Position numbers and translations under genes: made by a program
Assembly: GCA_032164245.1 (NCBI GenBank)
Contig: JAVMKO010000005.1
Location: 43,800,133 to 43,864,132, forward strand
Source: Sternotherus odoratus
Lineage: Eukaryota; Chordata; Testudines; Kinosternidae
Reading direction: 5' to 3'
DNA: 64,000 bases
The notes under the pieces: generated by a model
Told to the model about the DNA's origin: nothing
Seen by the model: the letters and a program-made list of their open reading frames with translations, nothing else
Database searches by the model: none
Shown: in pieces, positions 42,779-53,827 of the stretch
Numbering within the stretch: the first letter of the stretch is position 1
Layout of the letters: every line of letters starts with the position of its first letter

Positions 42779-44251
42779 ATGAGCCCGGCGGATGACCCCG
42801 ATGCCTACCTGGGGACTTTTGAGAGGGTGGCCACCACAGCCGGGTGGGAGCGGACCACCTGGGCCCTCCGGCTTGCTCCATACCTCGTGGGCGAAGCCCA
42901 GGCGGCCTATATGGCCCTGGGGAATGCAGAGGCCCAGGACTTTGAAATTGTCAGAGCGGCCATCTTGGACCGGGTCGGCTTATCTCTGGAAAGATACCGG
43001 CAAAAGTTACGGGCGGCCCGCTGTATGCAGGCGGTGCGGCCCCGGGCGTTTGCCCAGAGGCTAAGAGACTGGGCGACGCGTTGGCTGAGGCCGGAGGCCC
43101 GGTCAGGGGAGGAAATCATGGACTCCCTGATCTTGGAGCAGTTTTTGCTCAGCCTCCCCGAGACTGTCCGTACCTGGGTCAGGAGGCACCAGCCGGAGAC
43201 GGTGGAGTCTGCGGTGCGCCTGACCGAGGAGTACGTGGAGGCAGAAGGACCTCGTGGAGAAGAACGACCACGACGGGTCCGGGATTTGGGGCGTCGGCCC
43301 ATGGGCTCCCCCCCAGCTAAGGGAAAAGGGACTGATGGGGAGCCCAGAGGGGCGCCAGAGAGAACTGCCAGGCTTACCTGCTGGCAGTGTGGGAAGCCAG
43401 GGCATATTAAGAGGGACTGCCCAGCCATGGACTGTGGCTACACCGATTGGTGTGGGTGGACCGAGGTTTGGGGGTGGAAGCCACGGAAGGGGGTGCCCAC
43501 CCTGCGGGTGCAGGTGGGGAGGAAGTCCCAACCGGGGGTAGTGGACTCAGCCTCCCCCTGTACGCTCGTCCATAGAGCGTTGGTACGCCCTGAGTGGCTA
43601 ATTCCGGGGGCTACCATGGACCTACGGTGTGTCCATGGGGACAGGAAGACCTGTCGGGTGGCCCAGGTCCCCCTAGAAATCAGCGGACGATTCTACTGGA
43701 AGCGGGTCGGAGTGCCAGCGGGGTTACCTTGCCCCGTAGTTATTGGGCGGGACTGGGGCCCGGTGGGAGGTATGAGGCCCCGGGCTGCCCCAAGGCCGGG
43801 CGTGAGAACCCATACGGGGGGCTCGGCCAAGCGAAGGGGCGGGTCTCAGCCCTCTAACCCAGCGAAGAACCTAGACAGCCAGGAGGGGCTGAGGCCAGAG
43901 CAGGAGGTAAGCTCCACAGTGGAGGCCCCAAGCTCCTGTGAGAGCCAGGGAGAAACTGAGGCCGGGGAAGTTGCCCTGTGCAGTGAGGCACCATGTGAGT
44001 GGTGTGAGCGCCGAAGGGCACAGGGACGGCCGATACCCTGCCTTTCATGCGCGAGGCTGGAAGTAGGGCTCTCTGCCGCGGCCGCGTGGGAAGCTGAGGC
44101 AGAGGAGGCTGGCCCTAGCTCTAAAAGGGCAGTGGGACTCTCCGCCACAGCCGGGCATGACACCCCAAAGCCTCAGGACCATGCTACTATGGTGAGAGAA
44201 ATGAGGAGAAAGGGTTCGAGGGCCCTGTTAAATATAATTAGAAAATATTGA
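42779..44251 (+). CDS. SCAN-like Gag with zinc knuckle, protease-like and Cys-rich tail (490 codons)
   Basis: The open frame starts MSPADDPDAYLGTFERVA. SCAN-like capsid: WALRLAPYLVGEAQAAYMAL, FAQRLRDWATRWL, LEQFLLSLPETVRTWVRRH, SAVRLTEEYV (residues about 20-160). Zinc knuckle CWQCGKPGHIKRDC near 205. A protease-like segment (GVVDSASPCTLVHRALV, then PVVIGRDWG) with DSA in place of DSG. The tail has CEWCERRRAQGRPIPCLSC near 405, a second possible zinc site, and a charged C-terminus. No pol follows. Whether it is translated from this Met or by frameshift from 42553 cannot be decided. Confidence 0.8.
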   Translation: MSPADDPDAYLGTFERVATTAGWERTTWALRLAPYLVGEAQAAYMALGNAEAQDFEIVRAAILDRVGLSLERYRQKLRAARCMQAVRPRAFAQRLRDWATRWLRPEARSGEEIMDSLILEQFLLSLPETVRTWVRRHQPETVESAVRLTEEYVEAEGPRGEERPRRVRDLGRRPMGSPPAKGKGTDGEPRGAPERTARLTCWQCGKPGHIKRDCPAMDCGYTDWCGWTEVWGWKPRKGVPTLRVQVGRKSQPGVVDSASPCTLVHRALVRPEWLIPGATMDLRCVHGDRKTCRVAQVPLEISGRFYWKRVGVPAGLPCPVVIGRDWGPVGGMRPRAAPRPGVRTHTGGSAKRRGGSQPSNPAKNLDSQEGLRPEQEVSSTVEAPSSCESQGETEAGEVALCSEAPCEWCERRRAQGRPIPCLSCARLEVGLSAAAAWEAEAEEAGPSSKRAVGLSATAGHDTPKPQDHATMVREMRRKGSRALLNIIRKY

Positions 44252-44280
44252 AGGGTCTGAGCCAGCCCAATGGGGCTAGG

Positions 44281-44740
44281 CTAAGGGGGGAGGTGTGTGG
44301 CAGGGTGCTGGCCAGGAGTGCCTGAGCCAGCCCTGCCGCCCCTTTAAGTGGGAGAAAAACCCACTCCCTTGCAGGAAGCCTAATCAGCCAGCCTAATCAG
44401 GCTTGATGAGTGACACCTGGCAGCCTCCTCAGGGGGATAAAAGGCCTGCCAGGAAGCAAGCCCAGAGTGGTGGGGATGGTATGGTATGGAGTGTGAAGAG
44501 CTATTCAGAGCTGTGTTTGTATTGAGCTGAACTATATAGAGTTTGTAGAGCTGGAAACTGTAGAGCTACTCAGAGCTGTAAACTGTAGAGTTTGATAGAG
44601 TTGTAAACTGAGAGGCTGAACTGTGTAAAGCTGTATATATTGGTGGTGGGGCCTGCACTGTGGATTAAAGAGCACTGTTTGAAGCAAAGAAGGGTTTTCC
44701 TGCCTGTTCCTAAGAGGGGTGAGAGAGCGGTCTGTCACAC
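44281..44740 (+). mobile_element. purine tract and 3' LTR of the gag-only element
   Basis: CTAAGGGGGGAGG precedes the LTR, which starts TGTGTGGCAGGG at 44294 and ends GGTCTGTCACAC at 44740. The same termini style (TGTGTGACAGG/CCTGTCACACA) is seen in the Gmr1-like LTRs. GGATAAAAGGCC near 44436 is a possible TATA box. Confidence 0.85.
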
Positions 44741-46405
44741 TGTGCATGAACAGCCCAGGAATGGACCCCCATTATGGATCCCCCAATGCCCCACTCCTGC
44801 CTTCACCACTCAGTACAGCTGCCCTGCATGCAGACGATTCCTGACATAGAGCCCACATTACATGGGTGAGCATCTTTCCTCTGCCTTTCCTGGTTCTCTG
44901 AAGTTTGAATGTTGCCAAAGTGGACGTTGTAAAAGGACACGAGCTGTCTCAATGGTAAGTTTTTTGCTATTTAATTACTGCCTCTAGAATAGTCCCAAGA
45001 ATATGTAGGAATGACCCTTAACCTAACCTGGCCCCAAGCACTCTCTAGAGATCTGCCAGCAACAATCTTTCAGAGGTACAGTGGACTGGCTGGTTCACTG
45101 TAGGAATACCAGCACGGTTCACTTGCCATTGCTGCACGTGACAAGTTTATCTGTGTTAGAATGCTTTTATACAAGCAAGAGAATTCTGAATAGATCATTC
45201 CACCAACTTGTACCTGTTTCAGGCAGTATTACACAGAGATGTGGTGGAAGGTTGCATTATTTTAGTCTACCCATCACCATGGCATCTAAGTGTTAAAGTC
45301 CCAGGTGATACCATCACATGTTAAACAGGTGAGTGTCCTGCAGCGTTTCATACTCAAAAAACAATACATACCATATTCCTTCCATTCCTCCTCAACTGCA
45401 GCTTGTTTCTATTCAGCTCCTATTCCTCAGGGATCGATATCTGTCCAAATGAGAACTGATATATTCTCATTCAGCAGAGAATTTCAAAGGAAGGGAGAAA
45501 TAGCCAACGTGAAAGGCGAAGAATAGATTATTTCTACTCTTGTGGCCAAGAGAGATCTATTTGCTATGCTACCTCATGTCCTCTTTTGCCTGGCCTGGCT
45601 GCAAGGTGCCTTGTACTTGGTGGCTGACTGCTCTCAGGGTTTGTCTGGGACTCTGGCTTCACATTCCTGGAGTTTCCATGCTTTCATTCAAATTAGCAAC
45701 AGATAACAGTCCTAGGAGACTTTCAAGTCCATGCTATGGCTAATCTCTAATCAGCAGGGCTCCAAAAGCGGAAGATGAAGGGTTGCAGAACCCTTGGCTG
45801 ATATGGCAGAACATGGTGAGAGCAGGGAGAGGCCATTTCTGGGAGCAATCTGTGGCTCACTTGTATTTACCCGATTGGATATGCCCAAGGAAAACCAGGT
45901 CTCTCTGGCATATATTCATGGAGCCAATAAAGCTCAATTACAAGGCAGGCCTGGGATTTAGTGGTGGAGAGAGTCAGTCTTTCCTCCCTGGAAACTGGGA
46001 TCAGGTACGGATGAGGACATTGAACAGACTCCCCAAGCCATTCCTAGCAGATATTTGTCTGAACCCCGGTTCCCCATGTGAGCTGAGAGTCTGTTCAGGA
46101 AGAACCTGGTGTGACAGAACTGACACAGAGCACAACCAGCATTGCAAGGTGATAGGAGGCACTAATCATTCCATTACAAGGTACCAGCTAGCAGAGAAAC
46201 AACCACATACTGAACACATTTCTCTCCGCTAGCACAAGACAGAATCAGAAACATCTCCCAGACCACAGAATGCATTACAGGGCAACAAGAACAGAAGACA
46301 TTGTATACATGCATGCTTTACCCCAAAACAGCTGCAAAACACACTGTATTTGGCTTGATAAGGTGCAGTAAAAGCATGCTGCCATTGCATGTGACTCTAT
46401 CACAA
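44741..46405. other. unassigned BSN intron sequence
   Basis: About 1.7 kb in which I recognise no gene or repeat. The frames here are short and lack conserved motifs. Confidence 0.5.
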
Positions 46406-46410
46406 CCCTG

Positions 46411-47453
46411 TGTCACGTTACTGGAATAATTGGGTACCATATAGATCATTGGGGTACCGAATATTATGTGAAGGGGGTCATAACAGGTGTCTATGACCAG
46501 GTTATGGAGGGCGGATTATGAATATGCCATTGATGTGTGTGTATCTTTGTACTTCAAGCTTATGCTTGGTTTCTGGGTGGAATCTCAGGCAAGCTGGTGT
46601 TGACTTGAATGGCCTGCCTGATGGCCCATTAAGGGGCCATTAACTGCACAATTAACTCTGTCCACACCCGAGGAGCCTCCCCAAGAATGGAACATGCCTG
46701 GGCAAAAACTGAATCATTGAGAGTCTGGGAATTGGACCATGTGGCTGTGGACCTGCAGTTTGCAACCAGACTCTACATAAGGAGGAGGAGGGTCTTCACC
46801 CACAGGAGGAAGTCTATAAAGCCTGGAAGAACATTCCCCATTTTGTCTTTTACCTTCAGCCTGCAGCCTGTCTTGCTTCCAGCTCTGAATAGACTTTGCT
46901 ACACAGGTGAACTCTGAACTAAGGTGCTGACCCATCCCTAAATGGGATGCTTTCTAAAGACTTTGATTTGAACCTGCAGTTTATTCTACCTTTGCTGCAA
47001 GCCTGAACCAAGAGATGTGCCATTACTGCATGTAATTGATTTCTTTTAACCATTCTTAACCCTCACCTATACCTTTTGTATAATAAACCTTTAGATTTTA
47101 GATTCTAAAGGATTGGCAACAGCGTGATTTGTGGGAAGATCTGATTTGTATATTGACCTGGGTCTGGGGCCTGATTCTTTGGAATTCGGGAGAACCATTT
47201 TCTTTATTTGGGGTATTGGTTTTCATAACCATTGATCCCCAGGACAGGTGGCTGGTGGTGGTGATACTGGGAAGCTGGAGTGTCTAAGGGAATTGCTTGT
47301 GTGACTTGTGGTTAGCCAGTCTTTTCTGTTTGGCTGGTGTGGTTTGCCTTAGTGTGGAAAAACCCCAGCTTTGGGCTGTAGTTGCCCCTTTGGAAGCAAT
47401 CTGTCCTGATCTGACACTCACAGTTGGATCCCACCAGGAACATCACCGTCACA
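46411..47453 (+). mobile_element. solo LTR, subfamily B copy 2
   Basis: Begins TGTCACGTTAC and ends CACCGTCACA, flanked by CCCTG at 46406-46410 and 47454-47458. Long stretches are identical with the copy at 30275 (for example the AAGATCTGATTTGTATATTG block). The TATA box and AATAAACC signal are shared. It lacks 57 bp net compared with copy 1. Confidence 0.92.
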
Positions 47454-47976
47454 CCCTGGAACAGAAACTAGATGGGAGAGCAAAGAGGTGAAAGATTCCA
47501 GCAACAGTATGTATGCAATGAGTTGTGAGCAGCTGATCTGCCTTATCCCTCATTGCTCGGGGATGGGATGGCTGGCATGGAGGTAGGGCCTCCAGTACCT
47601 CTGATTGCTGAGGTACAATCTGGACTGCTGAACTGCTGTGTGCCCGCAACCCTATAGACTGTGGTGCCCTTTACTCTGCTTTGCTGTGAACAGACACTAG
47701 CATGTAAAATCACTCCCAGCTGACTATATAAATGCTGTCTCAGCCATCCATGAATTACAATAGCCCTGCTGTGCCATTGAAGAAATGTAATCCACACCAT
47801 ATTGAGTCAAGCACAGGAGTTTATTATGCACAGCGCTTGCAGAGTGTCACTTTCCTTATCAGGCTCAGAGACACTGTAGATAGAACAATTAATTACAATA
47901 GGTTATATATGGTGCTCATTGGGCAGAGAGAAGAAACGGGGATGGTTTTTCCCATGCCCCAGGATAGGTTCTAGCA

Positions 47977-48981
47977 CAGGAGTGGGCAAACTTTTTGGCC
48001 CAAGGGCCACATTAGGTTTCAAAATTATGCCGAGGGCCAAGTAGAGAAGGCTGTGCTTTCCCAAACAGCCTGCCCCTGCCCCTTATCCAATCCCCACCCA
48101 CTTCCCGCCCCTGACTGCCCCCCTCAGAGTCCACCACCCATACAACCCCCCATTCATGATCGCCCCCTCTGAAGACTCCCACAGTCTGCCCCCCCAGGAC
48201 CCAACCCCCTATCTAAGCTCCCCTGCTCTTTGTTCCCTGACATCCCCCCTGACTTCCCCCTACACCTAACTACCATCCTGGGACCCCACCCCCTTATTGA
48301 AGCTCCATTGCTCTTTGTTCCCTAACTGTCCCCTCCCCAGACCCCCCTCCCCACACCTAACCACCACCCCTGGGAACCCACCCCCTATCGAAGCCCCCCT
48401 GCTCTTTGTTCCCTAACTGTCCCCTCCTGAGACCCCACCCCCAGGACCCCACCACCTAAGCGCCCCCCCCAACAACCACCCCCTGGGACCCTACCACCTA
48501 AGCCCCCGCCCCCACTTACTGTGCTCAGTCGGGTGCGGGGCCCCACGGAGGGCGGTTCTTGGCCCAGCCTCAGCGTCCTGGCCCGGGAGTGCGGGTCCCC
48601 CCGGCATGTGACCTGGCCCCCAGGCCTGGGAGCGCAAGGCCTGGCGGCGGGCGGCGCTTGGCCCGGGAGCGTGGGGTCCAGCGGCGGGCGGCGCTCCTGG
48701 CGCCCTGCCCCGGCCCTGGAGCCTCGCAGCTGGCGGTGCTCCTGGCACCCTGGCTCAGGAGCATGGGGCCCTGCAGCTGGCGGCGCTCTTGGCGCCCCAG
48801 CCCCCCGCAACTGGCAGCGCTCCCAGCGCCCTGGCTCAGAAGTGCGGGGCAGCGCTCGGCATGGCACTCTGGGCCGGGAGGGTGGGGCTAGTGGCCCCAC
48901 TCCCAGGCCCAAGCTCACAGGCTGGGTAAAAATTGCCGGCAGGCCACATGTGGCCCGCGAGCCGTAGTTTGCCCATCCCTC
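47977..48981. mobile_element. hAT-type non-autonomous transposon (1005 bp)
   Basis: Ends CAGGAGTGGGCAAACT and AGTTTGCCCATCCCTC form imperfect terminal repeats. TTCTAGCA at 47969-47976 and 48982-48989 is an exact 8-bp target duplication, diagnostic of hAT. The interior has C-rich tandem repeats (CTGCTCTTTGTTCCCTAACT at 48220-48430) and a GC-rich block. No transposase. Confidence 0.93.
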
Positions 48982-49125
48982 TTCTAGCAGCAAGACAAGA
49001 TAAGCACAGTAAGCAAATGGTCTAGAAAATTACAAAATGGTTCTGCCCATGGCTCAAATTAACATATTGCAGACACACAGATAATTATCCCCAAACGATA
49101 TCTATTAAAGCATACAGATTAAATC

Positions 49126-50870
49126 TAGGCTGACCATACGTCCGGTTTTGAACGGGACAGTCCCGTTTTTTACATATTTTCCGACCGTCCCGTCTTTTTA
49201 ATATAAATATCAAATTTGTCCCATTTTTTGTAAAAAAACGGAATGCGGCTTATTTCTCATAAGAGATCCTCTGTCTGACCCAGGTAGCCCTGTGCTGAGC
49301 CCCCTGACTTGTGTCTGACTAACGCGGCTCCTGTGATTGGCTCCAACAAGGGCAAGGGGGGGGGCACAGTCCTGCCTCCAGGCAGATGGCAGATGGCTGC
49401 CCTGCTCCCTCCACCCGGCCAGTTCAGCTGGTCCCAGGGCAGTGCTGGGAGGAGACCGTTTGACCTCGCCCTGCGCTGTTGACAAGCTTCAGCCCTGATC
49501 CCCGCTGCAGCCCTCGTCGGGCCGGAGACCCTCTGCCACCCGCCCACCCAGGAGAAGAGGTTTGTTGGGGGCTTGCCTGAAAATGTGCCTGTGACCCATC
49601 CCCTCCTCCCCCCGTCCCGGTATCTGTCCTTGCTGCCCTGGACCTCCCCCTGGCTCCCAGCATATCCCCCACCCTCGGCCTCCTAGTGCTCCTCATCCCT
49701 TGGATTTTTTCCTGTCCCGGGCTCCTCCATCCTTGGATCTGCTTCCCCTTCCCTTCCCCTCCCCTCCCCTCCCGTTCCCAGCTCCCTGCACACCCCTGGG
49801 CTCCCAGTGCTTTTCCTGTCCCTTGGATCTACTCCCCCCAGGATCTCAGAGACACCCCCCCGCCTCTGGGACTTGTCCCCCACCACAGGGACTAGCTCTC
49901 TCCTGGACTCTCAGCACTCCTCTCAATAGCAGGGATTCAGCCCCCACCCCCCCAGCTCCCGATGCTCTCCACCCGCTGCTCTGAGATCCCAGTGCCCCAC
50001 CCCGTGTCTTCCCAGCATCCTCCCTCTCCTGCCCCCCAACCCCGTTGTGAACTCGCTGCCTGGGGAAAGATCATTCCCATCCCCCCACAACAAGTGCTCA
50101 AGCTGGGAGTTCTCCCTCCGTGCTGGGAAGGGCTGGGGCTGCTGGCTGCAGTGTGGCAATAGTTGTCTCGCTGGGTGGTAGTGCCAGAGCGGAGCTGGTG
50201 GCTGGGCTGGCGGTAGGTTATTAGGGCCACTGTTCTCTCCTCTTTCACCCCAGGCAGGGGAAAGCATCTGGGGCTCATGGAGCCGATAGCGAGACAGATC
50301 CCCTCCAGGCCACCGCGCGCACTGGGGCAAAGCGAGCGTGAACCACGGTCCAGAGTGTGTGTGACACCAGCACCCTTGGGTAAGTAGCAGTCAGAGCTGC
50401 TCTACCTAACATTAGGAAGTGTGGGGAGAAGAATATGGGACATGCAGAGGGGACTTAAAGCCTCATCTGTGTCCCCCCAGTTCTGCCCCACAGCTGAGAA
50501 CCAGACCATGTACGTACAGTGGAAACCATGGGAGAGACTCCTCTCACCCAAAGTGAGGCTCTATCCCAGCTTGTCAGGGATCAGCTGCCTCACCCGGATA
50601 AAGGAGGGAGGGTACAGGTCCCCCCATGTTAATTCATCCTAGCTCCCATTACCAGGGGGTGATCCCCTTGGATGACTGGGGGTCTGGCCAGACTGTCCTA
50701 ACCCTGCTGCTAGGGACACCGAATACCAGACTTCCCTCCAGCAGTGAGATCTGAGGCAGGCAGCAGCCTGCGTGGACCATTCAGTCCTGCGACCTGCCCC
50801 CAAGGTAACCCCGTCCTGGTTTTGCCATCCCAATGTCCCGTTTTTGTCTCAAGGAAATATGGTCAGCCTA
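49126..50870. mobile_element. hAT-type non-autonomous transposon (1745 bp)
   Basis: Terminal repeats TAGGCTGACCATA and TATGGTCAGCCTA, flanked by ATTAAATC (49118-49125) and GTTAAATC (50871-50878), an 8-bp duplication with one mismatch. Subterminal CCCGTTTTT motifs occur at both ends. The interior is pyrimidine- and GC-rich; the frames in it are not conserved proteins. Confidence 0.88.
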
Positions 50871-51441
50871 GTTAAATCCTAATTTTGGGGTCCAGGGCAA
50901 TGAGGTAGCAGCTCTCCCGGTTGACCCATAGGTGCATTCCTGGAGATTTAAAGTAAGAAGGCAATAATTAGTACTTAGCAATAACAATTATTTATAAGTT
51001 TTACCCTTGCATTTCTGTGGGCTAGGATTAGCTTTATTCTGGGAGGGGAGGGTGTCATAACTGATGTCAATCATATTAGGCCTCTCCCCAAACTCTGGGA
51101 TCTGAGGGGTATTGTACCACTATCTCCTCCCCGCATTAGGGAGTTAACTTGGAGGCCTTTCTCAGCGCTTCATGTGTCTATAACTCACAATAAGGACGTC
51201 CTATTACATTTGGAGTTATGCTGACTTTGTCTGCTGACTTAAAACAAAACTCAAGGTTATCTGCTTACTCCAGCTTTTTCATAGCCATGTATAGTTCTTC
51301 TGTTAGTGAGCTTTCATGACCAGTCAAACTGTGGACACTGGGCCTATGTGAAAAGTTCTTAGCAGGAACTGCAGTTAAAATCTTACATCCACAGCAAATG
51401 GATTTTGGCCCTTCAGTCCCTCCTCTTGATCCTAGGGGTCC

Positions 51442-51642
51442 CTAACCTGCTAGGTCAAATATACCAATTTTAACGTTCTCTTGGAGTGAGCCCCCTATCA
51501 GCACCATGGGATTCGTTAGCTTACTTTGAAATTGCCGGTAAAGTATCCACACCATCAGGATGGACACTCCCCACAGAATTTGGCAGAATAGCACCCAAAT
51601 CCATTCCCAGGGGATTTTGTCACCTAAGATGGCATTGCCCAT
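51442..51642 (-). pseudogene. possible retroviral Env transmembrane remnant
   Basis: A 66-codon frame with a Trp-rich hydrophobic segment (IPWEWIWVLFCQILWGVSIL) and a basic cytoplasmic start (YRQFQSKL). It lies directly upstream, in its own direction, of a purine tract and LTR, where env ends. The assignment is inferred from position and hydrophobicity only. Confidence 0.4.
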
Positions 51643-51734
51643 AATTTAACCTCCATTGCCTGATTCTGTGCCTCAGAGTACGTAACACTGGCCTGGTCAA
51701 GGGTCTCCCCTATCTGTGTGTACCTCAGATGGCC

Positions 51735-51840
51735 TTCCCCAATGTGTCTCTGAGTCTGATAAGCAAAGTGACACTCTGCCAGCGCTGTGCATAATAAAGT
51801 CTTGTGCTTGACTCTACGCGATGTGGATTACATTCCTTCA
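51735..51840 (+). mobile_element. inverted R-U5 LTR fragment
   Basis: Matches the reverse complement of 47775-47880 (GTGTCTCTGAG, AAAGTGACACTCTGC, GCGCTGTGCATAATAAA, GTGGATTACATT). It is on the plus strand, opposite to the LTR at 47775-51418. This suggests a second insertion or an inversion. Confidence 0.7.
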
Positions 51841-52375
51841 ACCATGTGCCCCTCCAACCACAGCTCCCCTGGCGGTCGCCCACTACTCTGGCAAGTTCTG
51901 ATATCAACACCATGGCAACTGATGTTGACCCAGTCGTTTGGTTTATTTATTTCTTAGTGTTCAGGAATAATTGAATGAATTCAGAGATGTGAAATGTAAG
52001 CAAAAAAAACCCTTTACATTTTAAATATTACTATTCAGTGCCAGGGAAATCTTAGGGACTAGCAAGGAAGCTGCCAGGGACAAGCGTCAGTCCACAGACC
52101 AGTTGTGGAAAAACACTGCTCTAGCACATAATGGCATTTTATCTTTTCTCTCTGCTCTGCCCACGGGGAGGAAAAAAATAAAGCAACATTGTGTTCTTAG
52201 TCAAACAAATCCATTACTTCCATTTAAAAGCATGCATTTTTTTCCTAGGAGCAGCCTGGAGAGTGGGAGGGGGAGCTGGTGACTCAGGGAGGGATGTGAA
52301 CAGTACATGGAGGACACAAGTATTGGGGCTGAATGTCCTTGTGGGGGTGTTTGTGTTTGCGGAGGGAGGACTAGT

Positions 52376-52580
52376 GAATCATAGAATATCAGAGTTGGAA
52401 GGGACCTCAGGAGACCATCAAGTCCAATCCCCTGCTCAAAGCAGGACAAATCCCCAGCTAAATCATCCTAGCCAGGGCTTTGTCAAGCCTGGCCTTAAAA
52501 AACCTCTAAGGAAGGAGATTCCACCACCTCCCTAGGTAACCCATTCCAGTGCATCACCACCCTCCTACTGAAAATGTTTT
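52376..52580 (-). mobile_element. CR1 LINE 3' end
   Basis: On the minus strand it encodes the very C-terminus of CR1 ORF2 (FSRRVVMHWNGLPREVV, SLEVFKARLD) and then the CR1 3' untranslated end with CCCTGCTTTGAGCAGG and AGGTCCCTTCCAACTCTGAT, ending in TATGATTC. The frame is broken after the ORF2 tail. Typical strongly 5'-truncated CR1. Confidence 0.9.
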
Positions 52581-53364
52581 TTCTATTTTCACAATATAAG
52601 ACATGAATGGCAGGGTTCAGATAGCCCCAGTGAGGTGTGAAGAGAGCTTGTTGGAACACAGGGACCCTCCCAGTCCAGGTGCCTGCACAGTCCCTAAGCA
52701 CCAGATATGGCAGGAATGCTTTAGGTGGGTCTTATCAGATTCAATAAGGAACCACATTCCAGTAGGAGAGAGAGTGACTTTGATAAGCTGTGATGCACTA
52801 GCTTTAGCATGGAGGTGAGACCACCCTGAATCCCATGGTGCTGATAGGGGGCTCACTCCAAGAGAACAGCCTCTACATATGCACTGGGGTGGCTACAGAA
52901 TGAAGACAACCTTGTGCACAGAAGTTCCTCACTGCTCCAAACACAAGGACTAGTCATTCCCATCACTGCCTTGCTTGACATGCAACATCTCCCCCAGAAG
53001 CCATTGTTGTCCAACCTCCCAAGTGTAGTGTGGCCTAGGAGAGAGGTGTGAGTGACATCTTTGCAGGTCCAGCTGGTGATGGGGGTCCCAGGAAAGCCCT
53101 GGGCTCTCTTCGGCGCTTGTCCTGATGGCCCCCATAATTAACAACCCAACTGTGCAACTAGGTACACAGGTGAGGAATTCCTCTTGAAAATCCTGGTGGG
53201 CACTAAATCACAAAATGATTAGCCTTCTCTAGCATGTATCGCTATACAGTGTCTTCACTCAGCTTGAGTATTTAACTCCATGACCTCTTGCTGCAGTGAA
53301 TTCCACAAGGCTGCCTGCCAAGTGGGAGAAGAAGCATTTATTCTAAATTTACCAGGCACTAGAA

Positions 53365-53645
53365 CAGTGGTTCTCAAACTTTTTCTATTGGTGACCCCTT
53401 TCGGACACCAGGCCTCTAAGCGCGACCCCCCTTAGGGGTTGGGCTCGGGGGCGGAGCATGGGCCGGGCTGGGGGGGGGGGGGGGTTGCCAGCAGCCCCCC
53501 GGGGCAGGGGCTGAGCTGGGGGGGGGGGTGTAGGGGTGCCAGCCCCCCCGGGCAGGGGCCAGGTTCAGGGGAGGGTGCCAGCAACTGCCCGGGACAGGGC
53601 CTGGGGTGCCGCCGCCAGCCCGTTGCGGCAGGGGCTGTGGCTTGG
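53365..53645 (+). mobile_element. hAT left-end fragment with G-rich interior
   Basis: CAGTGGTTCTCAAACTTT at 53365 is a hAT-type terminus. The interior holds G runs of 14 and 10 bases (53469, 53520). No matching right end was found, and another hAT-like terminus (CTAGGGTGACCAGAT at 53646) begins directly after it, also without partner. Confidence 0.65.
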
Positions 53646-53760
53646 CTAGGGTGACCAGATCTCAAGAGCAAAATATCAGGACACATTGGGCGAGGGGGGG
53701 GGAGTGGAGCAATGGGGGGGATGCAAGGATATTTTGGCACCCTAGGCAAAAATATCCCCT
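53646..53760 (+). mobile_element. second hAT-like terminus fragment
   Basis: CTAGGGTGACCAGATCTCAA resembles the TAGGCTGACCATA terminus of the element at 49126. Only the left end is visible. The stretch ends at a GGCACCCTAGGC sequence near 53738. Confidence 0.5.
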
Positions 53761-53827
53761 CCCCTTTTCCCAGAGCATTGCTTATTATAAATTTTTTAAA
53801 TGAATATTGGATAATGTAATGTAGCAT

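Larger units (their letters stand above)
42350..44740 (+). mobile_element. gag-only (non-autonomous) SCAN-Gag LTR element
   Basis: Truncated 5' LTR (42350-42500, matching the last 145 bp or so of the 3' LTR), primer site, gag with zinc knuckle and protease-like segment, purine tract and a full 3' LTR. There is no RT, RNase H or integrase between gag and the purine tract. The 5' LTR fragment is joined directly to the retroviral pol at a shared GTTGATA. Confidence 0.85.
47775..51418 (-). mobile_element. retroviral 3' LTR split by two hAT elements
   Basis: On the minus strand a purine tract (AAGAGGAGGGAC) lies just before a TGAAGGGCC start at about 51418. The end TTCTTCA lies at 47775, giving TGAAG/CTTCA termini. 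Removing the two hAT insertions and their duplications leaves about 880 bp. AATAAACTCCTGTGC near 47830 (minus) is the polyadenylation region; an inverted copy of that region lies at 51735-51840. Confidence 0.6.

Noticed and set aside
48385..48993. 202-codon frame in the GC-rich part of a hAT element
   Set aside because: Low-complexity translation within a non-coding transposon; not transposase-like.
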